Shown piece by piece: positions 42,111-51,700 of a DNA stretch of 64,000 bases (position 1 is the first letter of the stretch; the number at the start of each line of letters is the position of its first letter). The DNA comes from UBA1952 sp965246905 (GTDB lineage: Bacteria; Bacteroidota; Bacteroidia; Chitinophagales; Chitinophagaceae), in assembly GCA_965246905.1 (NCBI GenBank), contig CBDFFZ010000023.1:1-64000 (forward strand). Reading direction: 5' to 3'. The position numbers were made by a program, and so were the translations under genes. Under the pieces are notes generated by a model, which saw only the letters and a list, made by a program, of their open reading frames with translations, searched no databases and had not been told where the DNA came from.

Positions 42111-42623
42111 TTACCTACCCCATATCGAGAATCCACCTATGCCTCCGGGATGAAATATATGTTGATATAAAGGAGAAGTATGTTGAGCACGAGGAACAAG
42201 TTGCATCACACCAGTTTCAACAGAGTGGTGCCATGTCCAAGGTTTAGGTGAGATGCCAAATATACCACCTTTTGGTCCTATTATTTGACTTTTTAGGCCT
42301 GGTATCATTTCTTCAATCTTCGCTGCAAATTCAGGGTGCGCCTCCATCATTTTTACAAGATTTTTATTGGCTTCTTTAAAATGCGTACTTCTACTAGCTT
42401 TTAAATAGGCATTATCAAGTTTCATTTCATATGCTACAGAGTAAAAGGCGGCTTTTTTCCCTTCGGTTCCTAATGCAGCAACTGTGCCCTTTGCAATAAT
42501 ACGCTCCGCGCCTTCTTTGGGTGCATGCCCTTCTGAATTACCAGAAACCGGATTAGCTGAAAGCTGCCGCAAAATCTGCGCATCCTTTACTAAATTAATC
42601 CCTGCTACTGATGTAAAAAGCAA
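42111..42623 (-). CDS. Orphan toxin tip with WHH nuclease domain
   Basis: 170 codons from a TTG; the frame is open further upstream through R3d. Residues ~1-33 (SVAGINLVKDAQILRQLSAN, then PVSGNSEGH) repeat the pre-tip segment of RHS fragment 2 almost exactly. The tip follows, with AERIIAKGTVAALGTEGKKA, then GISPKPWTWHHSVETGVMQL and VPRAQHTSP, the WHH motif of HNH/endonuclease VII-type toxins (PF14414-like). Complete at the C-terminus and followed by its immunity gene. No delivery domain: a ready-made cassette that could replace the fragment 2 tip through the shared arm. Confidence 0.75.
   Translation of the reverse strand: MLFTSVAGINLVKDAQILRQLSANPVSGNSEGHAPKEGAERIIAKGTVAALGTEGKKAAFYSVAYEMKLDNAYLKASRSTHFKEANKNLVKMMEAHPEFAAKIEEMIPGLKSQIIGPKGGIFGISPKPWTWHHSVETGVMQLVPRAQHTSPLYQHIFHPGGIGGFSIWGR
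42530..42614 (-). repeat. ~85-bp homology arm shared with 43448-43532
   Basis: The two stretches differ at about three positions (for example ggattagctgaaagctgcc versus ggatcagctgaaagttgcc). Homology stops at the tip boundary on one side (codons after GNSEGH) and after the codons for SVAG on the other. It links the orphan WHH tip to the tip of RHS fragment 2 in the same frame. Confidence 0.88.
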
Positions 42624-42656
42624 GGCTTCTAAAAACTGGGTAAACGTCTTAAAAGA

Positions 42657-42686
42657 ATTCGAGGCGTCCTTGCGGACACCTCGAAT
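42657..42686. repeat. R3 hairpin, copy d
   Basis: attcgaggcgtccttgcg and its partner ggacacctcgaat form a ~12-bp stem. It lies 53 bp downstream of the immunity gene at 42739 and in frame with the open reading into the WHH cassette (RGVRKDASN). Confidence 0.8.
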
Positions 42687-42738
42687 AATAATACGCTCAT
42701 TATGTATAGAGTATATTACACCAGTTAGAATCCTAAAA

Positions 42739-43110
42739 TTATAGCGATGATGGAAAATCCGATTGGTAACAACTTATTTCCAATGGTATATCAAGTTTGC
42801 AAAAATTTTTCATTTGTATCTGTGCAATTTCGAAGTTACATTGGCTATCATAAGCAATAATTAATGAAAAATTAAATTCAATGTCATTATGATCGATATT
42901 TTCTTTAACAGAACTCAATATATCTATTATTTCATCAATATTACCCTCAATCATTATTAGATATTCCTTAGAAATTGCACCTTTATGTCTTCCATAAATA
43001 ATTTCATCTCCTTTATTGTAATTATTTTTAATAAATTTATCAGGTATATTGCATATTGATAATACATCTATGGTACTTGATATAGTAGATATTGCGGTAA
43101 CTTCAGTCAT
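42739..43110 (-). CDS. Putative immunity protein for RHS fragment 2 toxin
   Basis: 123 aa, AT-rich, acidic-neutral, mixed alpha/beta (KEYLIMIEGNIDEIIDILSS, EFNFSLIIAYDSQCNFEIAQ). It starts 3 bp after the toxin stop. No family recognised; position supports immunity. Confidence 0.6.
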   Translation of the reverse strand: MTEVTAISTISSTIDVLSICNIPDKFIKNNYNKGDEIIYGRHKGAISKEYLIMIEGNIDEIIDILSSVKENIDHNDIEFNFSLIIAYDSQCNFEIAQIQMKNFCKLDIPLEISCYQSDFPSSL

Positions 43111-43113
43111 AAA

Positions 43114-45186
43114 TTAATTTTTATAGTATTTTAATGGAGTTTTTGTATTTATTGTTTGACCGGTTTGAGGATTTCTTAAAACAATATTTCCTTGCTCATC
43201 AAATCCAATATCAGGATTAGTCGATTTTATTTTTTTCATATCTGCACTAAAATCTTTCTTAAGTTCAGGTTTAATACTTTTATGAAATTTTTCTTTACTT
43301 ATTCCAAATTCTTTAGCAAGTTCATTAGCATCCGGAAATTTTTCCTTACTTTTAGTTTCATTAGTTTTCTCATTTTTTGAACCTATTTGTTCCTCAATGT
43401 TTTCAGTCGTATTGCTTGGCTTTGACTCATCTCCCGTGTGTGAATGCCCTTCTGAATTACCAGAAACCGGATCAGCTGAAAGTTGCCGCAAAATCTGCGC
43501 ATCCTTTACTAAATTAATCCCTGCTACCGATGTAACGGAAATACCGTGAGCAACAGCTGCTACACCCAAAGGTATGGCAATAACTGTTTCCGAAAAAACA
43601 GCACCACCAACAGCACCACCGGTAATCTCGCCTATCCCCTGATCAAGGGCAATAATGTCGCCTGCAAGCTGGCCAAGCGCATAGGCATAAGCATGCTCAC
43701 CCATAGTCATAGGATCCTGTCTTCCGAAACCAAAGATGTTGGCCGGGATATTATCACTAGCCCATGCATTGAAAGCACCCATCATAAAATAACCTATCTC
43801 AATATAAACATCATTCGTTTGCTGGGATAATGGAGATGGCATACCTATTAAATTACTCTGAGGATTATCCATCCCCGAGCTTATAATAGTACCAACCGTT
43901 ACGCCCGTAGTCTTTTCAGGAACGGAGTTAGGTTGAGTATTATTCTTTTTATCACCTTTCTCACCTTTTTGCCCTGTAGGGTCATTATAACTCACAGGAT
44001 CATTAAATCCATAGTTGTATGGGCTCATCCCCGCATATTTACTTTCCAGCGGGTCCACAGCAGTCCACCGGCAAAGCCACGGCGCATAATACCGCGCACC
44101 ATGATAGTTCAGCCCGCTTTCCTCATCCCGTTCCTTACCCGTATATCTGTACCGCTTCGCAGTAGCAGCTATAGTCGAGCTTTTTGATTGGTAAGCGGTA
44201 GTGCCATAAGGATGGTACTCCTCATAAGAAATGATCCCACCACTTTCATTCAATTCCAGGCTAGAACTCTGCAAATGATTTGAGTAAATAAACCTTGTCA
44301 GGCTCTGCTCTGTGCCCCCGTCAACAGTGTCCGTGCCTTCTGTTCTTACCTCAAGCATCGCTATCCTCCCCGTATCATCATTAATATGCACCGTGTCCCG
44401 TTCCACAACCTTAGTGCCCGATGTGTCGTACTTCCGGTAGCGCTCATAGCTGCCCAGGTAAATGCGCTCTTCCACACCAGTGCTCTTCTCTATTACTTTC
44501 CTGATTCTATTGCCACCTGAGTATTGGTAATAGCCATTCACCGTGCCCGCAACCACCATGCTCAATTCACTATTGCTGTTCCAGCCCATTGCAGACAAGT
44601 GCGGCATAGAGGTCATGTTCCCCCTTGCATCATAGGTATAACTATAAGTAGTGCTGTTTACTGTTGTGCCGGTTAACCTGTTTGTGTTGGTGCCATAATT
44701 GAAGTTCCGCGTATAATCCCCGGCGCTTGCACCGTCATGGCTCAGGCTAAGGATATTGCCCGCACCATCATAGCTGTAATACTGCATGTAGCTCTGCAAC
44801 GCATTGCTGTTGGCTGTGCCGCTTCCCAACCCGTCATTGAAGTCATCATCCGTTCCGTAGGTGGCATTAGAGATCTGTTCCCTGCCCTTCGCTTTAATGA
44901 GCCGGTAGAGCGCATCATAGGTATAATCCTTCAGCGGCTCAACAATCGTATTGCCCGTGAAGTAACTATCAGCCGCTTCATCCCGTATCCTTGTGATGTT
45001 CCCAACCGCATCATAGTAATAATATACATCTGCAAGATCCGTCCAAGCAGATATGCCCGACCTCTTACGCGTAGCCTGCCTTCTTAATCGCTGCGTCAGC
45101 GCATCGCAGTAGTAAACCACCTTCGTGTCATTACCATACCAGATCGTCTCACGCTGACCCTTCGCATTGTAGTGAATGTCCTGCAC
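43114..45186 (-). CDS. RHS (TcC-like) fragment 2 with a short unrecognised toxin tip
   Basis: 690 codons from a GTG; homology begins at TYVQDIHYNAKGQ, flush with element R5b. RHS/YD repeats and core to ~residue 402 (DPTGQKGEK), then a pre-tip region with hydrophobic helices (AIPLGVAAVAHGISV) and the arm shared with the WHH cassette. The tip of ~85 residues is lysine-rich: FPDANELAKEFGISKEKFHK and IGFDEQGNIVLRNPQTGQT. I do not recognise its family. Lacks SpvB/TcB parts, so it is not a self-sufficient toxin. Confidence 0.8.
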   Translation of the reverse strand: MQDIHYNAKGQRETIWYGNDTKVVYYCDALTQRLRRQATRKRSGISAWTDLADVYYYYDAVGNITRIRDEAADSYFTGNTIVEPLKDYTYDALYRLIKAKGREQISNATYGTDDDFNDGLGSGTANSNALQSYMQYYSYDGAGNILSLSHDGASAGDYTRNFNYGTNTNRLTGTTVNSTTYSYTYDARGNMTSMPHLSAMGWNSNSELSMVVAGTVNGYYQYSGGNRIRKVIEKSTGVEERIYLGSYERYRKYDTSGTKVVERDTVHINDDTGRIAMLEVRTEGTDTVDGGTEQSLTRFIYSNHLQSSSLELNESGGIISYEEYHPYGTTAYQSKSSTIAATAKRYRYTGKERDEESGLNYHGARYYAPWLCRWTAVDPLESKYAGMSPYNYGFNDPVSYNDPTGQKGEKGDKKNNTQPNSVPEKTTGVTVGTIISSGMDNPQSNLIGMPSPLSQQTNDVYIEIGYFMMGAFNAWASDNIPANIFGFGRQDPMTMGEHAYAYALGQLAGDIIALDQGIGEITGGAVGGAVFSETVIAIPLGVAAVAHGISVTSVAGINLVKDAQILRQLSADPVSGNSEGHSHTGDESKPSNTTENIEEQIGSKNEKTNETKSKEKFPDANELAKEFGISKEKFHKSIKPELKKDFSADMKKIKSTNPDIGFDEQGNIVLRNPQTGQTINTKTPLKYYKN

Positions 45187-45202
45187 ATAGGTCTCGTTAC
45201 TT

Positions 45203-45331
45203 GGGCGTGCCCCGAAAAAGGGGCCGCGCTATGAGTTTATCCTGAGCTTGCCGAAGGGTTCCTATCTTTTTGCCGCCTGCGCACAAGGGCCGGCGGCACA
45301 GCAAAAAGGATATCCACTGCTATCGCTCACG
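45203..45331. repeat. R5 junction element, copy b, with 26-nt insertion
   Basis: Same layout as copy a (gggcgtgccccgaaa / ggggccgcgct, cctatctttttgccgcctgc, cggcacagcaaaaaggata, ccactgctatcgctcac). At 45233-45258 a gagtttatcctgagcttgcc gaaggg segment replaces three bases; this contains the common bacterial short repeat cctgagcttgccgaagg. Confidence 0.8.
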
Positions 45332-45332
45332 C

Positions 45333-45443
45333 AAAAAAGGACTCTGTCCGGTGGTGCAAAACACAATCGCGCTTCGCAACCCGGACAGAGTCCTCAATTC
45401 ATTTTTAAGTTTAAGAGCCGCTATTGCAAATTCTTAAAGCAGT
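45333..45443 (-). repeat. R1 element, copy f
   Basis: Six As, ggactctgtccggtgg, and ccggacagagtcct (45379-45393). The inner stem is weak in this copy. The second hairpin is ttaagagccg...ttcttaaa (45411-45438). It follows the immunity gene of the main toxin by 13 bp and ends with six Ts on the minus strand. Confidence 0.85.
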
Positions 45444-45456
45444 AAAGAATATACAA

Positions 45457-45702
45457 CTACACTTTAGCTAGCCATGCTTGCTCAAACTCGTTTTCAGTAA
45501 TAAAATCATCGTTTTCTAAATGAAGATCAGCTAACGCTTGGTCATACAACATAGATGCCCCTTGGATAGGTTTTTCTATTGATAGATATTTAGTGCCATC
45601 TTTTGAAACCTCAACTTGCCTTACAGCTTGGCCATCTTTAAAATGTAAATAGAACAAAATGCTCTCTTCTGACCAATCTTTTTTTACAAAAATATCTTTC
45701 AT
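45457..45702 (-). CDS. Immunity protein of the TcB-TcC ADP-ribosyltransferase tip
   Basis: 81 aa. VKKDWSEESILFYLHFKDGQ, then SKDGTKYLSIEKPIQGAS and TENEFEQAWLAKV. Starts 9 bp after the toxin stop. Small, acidic, without signal peptide, so it would act in the cytosol. It is probably the partner of the ART-HYD1 tip. Its presence is unusual, since eukaryote-directed Tc toxins need no immunity gene. Confidence 0.65.
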   Translation of the reverse strand: MKDIFVKKDWSEESILFYLHFKDGQAVRQVEVSKDGTKYLSIEKPIQGASMLYDQALADLHLENDDFITENEFEQAWLAKV

Positions 45703-45711
45703 ATTATTAGT

Positions 45712-48700
45712 TTAAAATGAAATTCCACTTCTTAAAATTTTTCCGCCTAAAGGTAAATTAGTTTCGCCGGGAATAAGATAATTATGTGGCGCGTTTTTTA
45801 TCACATTCAATCCTTGAACATCAATTTCGATAAAGTGTGTAATTTTTTGAGTGTTCCATGGAACACCAAATAACCGCCTAGATGTTTGTCCCGCTGTAAA
45901 TTCTCCCGGCCTAATATCCGTTAGGTACTGACCTGGGCCATATCGCGCATTCTTTACGCCAATTGACGGAATTAACTCTTCTGACTTCATTATAGCATTA
46001 TAACCAGCCTCATTTGTAAAGTGAAATAATGAGGTAGTATTCTCCGCAACATTTCCAATTTCACTAACTGTTGCAGCGGCCTTTTCTTCACCAAGACCAA
46101 TAAAAAATGAAGCAACAGTAGCTGCACCCTCCGTTACTATAGAAGCTCGGGTATAAGTGTCGCCTTGCTTAAATTTATCTACGCCATCTTTAACAGCCCC
46201 AACTAACTGCTTTCCGAAATCTGCTCCTATAGGTGTAAGCGCCCCAACAGGACTAAGAGCAACTGAAATTTTACTTAACCCTTTTAATGTATCTATTGGA
46301 TGGACTACCATGTTGGCGATTCCTTCAACCGTGCTGGTCACAAAGTTTGCTAAACCATTAAGTACGCCTGCCTCAATTGGATTTGTCAATTTCATTAATT
46401 CCCAAGTTGCCTTAACTTTCTTGGTGATCTTATTCATCCTGTCAATGATGCCATCCGTTTCGATTGGCGGCAAGTGAATTCCAATTCCAGAAGAACCATT
46501 ATTTTCAGTCTCTTCTGATATTGGCGGCAGATCATCATGAACTGGCGGAGGTATGGGTGCGGGTGCTTTATAACCTTCGGGTACATTTATCTTAATGTTA
46601 TCCAAAGACGTAGGTTTTTTGTCATTCCCCATCCCAGTGCTATCTGTATTCATAATGGGATTACAGGTACAGTACTGATAAGCAGACCATCCCGCATACT
46701 TACTTTCCAGCGGGTCTACAGCAACCCACCTACACAACCACGGCGCATAATACCGCGCACCATGATAGCTCAGCCCGCTTTCCTCATCCCGTTCCTTACC
46801 CGTATATCTGTACCGCTTAGATGTCGCTTTTATGGTAGCGCTCTTCGATTGGTAAGCAGTAGTGCCATAAGGATGATACTCTTCATAATTGATAATCCCG
46901 CCACTTTCATTTAACTCGAGATTCGAGCTTTGCAAATGATTCGAATAGATAAATCTCGTAAGGCTTTGCTCTGTGCCGTTGTCATCGGTGGCACTGCCTT
47001 CCGTCCTTACCTCAAGCATCGCTATCCTGCCCGTATCATCGGCTATATGCACCGTGTCCCGTTCTACAACCTTAGTTCCCGATATGTCGTACTTCCGGTA
47101 GCGCTCATAGCTGCCTAAGTAAATACGCTCTTCCACACCGCCGCTCTTCTCTATTACTTTCCTGATTCTATTGCCACCTGAGTATTGATAATAGCCGTTC
47201 ACCGTGCCCGCAACCACCATGCTCAATTCACTATTTGAGTTCCAGCCCATGGCACTGAGATGCGGCATAGAGGTCATGTTCCCCCTTGCATCATAGGTAT
47301 AGCTGTAAGTGCTGCTGCCAACCGTAGTGCTATTCAATCGGTTCGTGCCACTTGCATAGTTAAAGTTCCGGGTATAGTCACCCGCGCTCGCCCCGTCATG
47401 GCTAAGGCTCAGGATATTGCCCGCACCATCATAGCTGTAATATTGCGTATAGTTCTGCAACGCATTGCTGTTGGCTGTGCCTATTCCGTCATTCCAGTTA
47501 TCCTCACTACCATAAGTGGCATTAGAAATCTGTTCCCTTCCTTTCGCTTTCGTAAGCCGGTAAAGACTGTCATAGGTATAATCCTTCAGCGGCTCAATAA
47601 TCGTATTGCCCGTGAAGTAGGTATCAGCCGCTTCATCCCTGATGCGCGTGATGTTCCCAACTGCGTCATAGTAGTAATAAACATCCGCAAGATCCGTCCA
47701 CGCAGATATGCCCGACCTCTTACGCGTAGCCTGCCGCCTTAACCGCTGCGTCAGATCATCGTAGTAATAGACCACCTTCGTGTCATTGCCATACCAGATC
47801 GTCTCGCGCTGCCCCTTCGCATTGTAGTGAATGTCCTGTACATAGGTATCATCCGCAGTTGCGCCCGGCAACCTCAGGTACACCGACTTCAGCATCCCAC
47901 CTTTATCATAGGCATGGCGCGTTCTGTAGCCGCCCGCATCCAGCGCAGTCACCATCCGCCCAAGCGCATCCGTCTTCGCTGAAGTTTCGAACACCTGCGT
48001 CTCTAAGGCTGGCGGCGTGGTTGCCGACCAGTCCACCTCACCTGCCTGGTAATCATCCGGCAACTGCAGAAATGAGCTTACCGGCATTCCCTTAAAGTCA
48101 TACTCATCCACGTAGTGCTTTCCGCCGCCGTCATAGGTTTCCACCACCATCCCGCGCAGGTTCTTCGAATAGTCCGCCGATGGGCCATCCGCATAAACTG
48201 TCTTTTCTGTCAGCTTCGTTGTGCTGCTGCCACTATCCTTCACTTCCTTGCCCACCACACGGCGCAGTTCGTCATAGATCACACGGTGGGTGCGCAGCTC
48301 TGCATCCCGGTGCCACAGGGGCTGCCCGCCCACGTCGGTCAGCATCAATCCTTCACCACCATCGATGCTGTACTGCCAGCACGGACTCTTGAGCAGGTTG
48401 TACCTGTAAGTCAACGGCTCATGCCCATTGGCATCCGTTACCCTCAGCCGGTTGCCCATAATATCCAGCGTCTCATAGCTGTAATAACGCGGATCGTCGC
48501 CTGTTATAGTAGGGTCCACCTGACGGTGCTGCTGCACCGTGAAGAAAGGACGGCCCAGGCTGTCTAAGTACATCATCGACGGCGTAGCCTTATGCAGCAG
48601 CGCCTTATTGTACGCATCCGCCTCATCGGCTGTGCCGTTTGTTGCTGAGCTCAGCGGCGCATGCTGCCATGTTGTAGGGATCGTGTCATTGGCATCCCAC

Positions 48701-51700
48701 ACCGTCTGCGCCCAGCCGTCCCATTCCGTATGGCTGCTGCTCCCATCCGGCATGATGGTTTTATAAAGCCTGCCCAGCGGGTCATAGTATAGCTCAGGGC
48801 TCACACCCATTGCCGCCGCCTGCACCGCACTATCATAGGCACCCGTGCCGCTGAAGTAAGGCTCGTACTGAAGCACCGCCTTTCCCTTATTGTTATACAC
48901 CGTCTTCCCCGAACCTGCCCAGCGCGCATTGCCGCTCTCATCATCGGCCGCCTGCGCCTTGTGCATCGCCACGCGCCCGAAGCCATCACTATAAGAGATC
49001 CGGATCACCACGCCGCTCGCAGCATGCTCTTCGTAATGCTGCTCACGCGCGATCATCGCCACCGCCGCAGGCTGACCGCCCCCGGTATCCAGCCGGTAGA
49101 TGCACCGCCACGTAGCCCGACCCAGCAATCCCTTCGCCGCCGACAGCAACCCAGCAGCAGGCGTGTGCTCATCCCAGAACACCCCCTGAAGCGAGGCATC
49201 GCTCATGCTGTCCGCCAGGATATCCGCGCCGCTAAGCGTAGTTAAGTAGTCGGCTTCCGTGCCCTTGCCCGTCAACGCCATGGCCACCGGCATGCCCAGC
49301 GCATCGCAGGCCGTAACCGTAAGGTTCTCGTTGGCATCCATCACCTCTTCCGGCTGCAGCGTCTGCCAGTTGTACTGCGTTACAGAGGTCGTATTGCCCA
49401 AAGCATCGGTTACCGATTCAGGCAGCAGGTAGTAAGGCGTACTGAGGTTATCGGCCGTCCACCAGCTAACCGTCGTCTCGCCGCCCCACGGATCTTTGAA
49501 GGCAGATGGCTGGTAAAAGCGGGCTTCCGGCGTGCTGCCGTACCGCGCCCTGCCCGAAGGCACCCACCAGTTCAATGGTTCGCCGGCGAGCTGCACGTAG
49601 CCGCCCTCGTCGTGCAGCAGCGTAGTGCCCGGCGTGCCGCTGCCATAGCAGGCGGCAAGCACATCCGGCGTAAAGGCCAGGCTGTACTGCTCGTAAGGTA
49701 TAGCCAGCGATTGTATTAAGCCCTTGCCAAGCGACGTATCAGGGTCACTATCTTCCCCGTACAGGCTGATGGAATGAGACAATGTTCTTAGCAAAGGCAG
49801 CGTGGTGGCTGTGGATGAATAATCAACAGCCGCACTTTCCGGCGGTATCACAGCCGCCAGCGCAGCAGGCTGCCACAGCGCCCCGCCTGACGGATATACA
49901 CCCACCGGGTAATCCGCCGCACTCTGCGAAAGCCGGAGCTCATAAGCCCGCTGCTGCCACGGCACCCGAAGCCGGTAAGCACCCACCGTGCCCGTCACGT
50001 CGTTCGTATAGCTTACGGTGCTTACCGTAAGGTGCATCTGCTGCTGCGCCTCTTTCACCGGGGTCAGTTTGGGCTCTGCCGCCACATCGGGCAGGTAAGC
50101 CGCCAGCCGCGGGTAGGCCACCTGCGCGCTTTTGGTCACATTGCCCCACTTATCGGTTGCCAGCGTAAGGCTGTGCGCCACCCGGATATCGGCCGGCACG
50201 TCCGCGGTGCCCCGCATCCGCCGCTCGTTGCTGTAGCTCACGCTTTCGCTGCCCCAGGTAAGGAACGCCGCATGGCCTGCCCCGCCCCAGAGCAGCAGCG
50301 AGGGCTGCACCCGCCGCACCACGTAGGCGCTCACCGTAATGGCATAAGGCACACCGGCATCAGCCGTGCCGTCCTGCGCATAGATTTCCTGCCGGAGCGC
50401 AGAGCCTCTGAGCGCCCGGTGCGCCTCGCGCTCTTCCCGCGGCGAGCCGCCGTAGGGAAACCGCGCCTGCTCTTCCGGCTCACCCCAGCCCGGCAGGGCA
50501 AAGTACTCCTTACGGTAGGCATCCAATAAAGTGCCTTCCCGCATCCAGGCGCCCGTGTGGTACCAGGTCTTGGTCAGCACCGGGCTCTGGTCCAGAGAAC
50601 CGAGGCCTGTGGCTGCGGTATCAGTATCCAGCGTATCCACCCTGCCGAAGCCGCGGAACTCGCGCTCTTCGTGGTCGTAGTAGCCGTGGTGGTAGGTGTA
50701 GCGCTGCATGTAGCTCGTTTCGCTCACCGCATCGCTCGTGGTAATGGTATCGATGCACTGCACCGGGAATGGGAGCCGCGTGGCCCAGGGCGTGCCCGCA
50801 GCCGCATCCGCTAAGTAATACTGCGTAGAGGGCTTCCAGGTAACGGCGGTCGTCTTGCCCATGCCGCTGTGATAAGTGTGCATGAGGTAGGGCTTCTTTC
50901 CGCCCATCAGGTCTATATAGCGCAGGGGCGCATAAGCGTGCTGCGGCAGGGGCGAGCTCCACACGATGCAGCCCGTGCCGTTGCCCAGAAAATCGAGCAG
51001 AGCCACCTTGCTGTAGGGTTCCACGCCCGGCAGGGTGGCGATCTCGTGCGCCTCGCCGAAGCCGTTGCCCGCCATATTGATCCACACTTTGAAGCTGCCG
51101 CCGCCGAGGTAAACAAGGTCGGGCGCCCCGGTGCCCGAGACGTCAGTAAGCTGCAGGTACAGCGGGTTGAACAGGTCCGGCGTATCGAAGACCGGCGCAC
51201 CGCTCATGGCCACCTTCGCCCCGAAGCGGCCCCGGCCGAGGTTGGGCCAGTAGCACACCGACCCGTTGCTGATGCGCACGATATCGGTCAGCCCGTCCCC
51301 GTTCATATCCGCCAGAAAAATGCGCTGGATCGCGTCATTCAGCACCGGGCGGGGGCCGGTCTCTTCATCAAAGGGCAGGGAAACCAGGCCGCCTTCGCCA
51401 TAGCCTTCCGTACCCTTATTTTCGTACCAGGTCCAGACGCTATCGCCTGCGATCAGCACATCGGCGCGGCCGTCGCCGTCAAGGTCCAGCATTTTCGTGT
51501 AGGGGCTGTTCCAGTCCACATTGGCGCGTTTGGCAAAAGGCCGGAAGCCCTGCCATTGCTGCTCATCATCCAGCTCAAAATAGCCCTCAGCGCCCGGCTG
51601 GCGGCTCACCACCTGCCGGCGGCCGTCGGCATCGAGGTCGGCCCACTGTAGCGTGCCCTTCGCCAGCCCGGCGAACGAGGGCTTCTCGGCTACGGCCACC

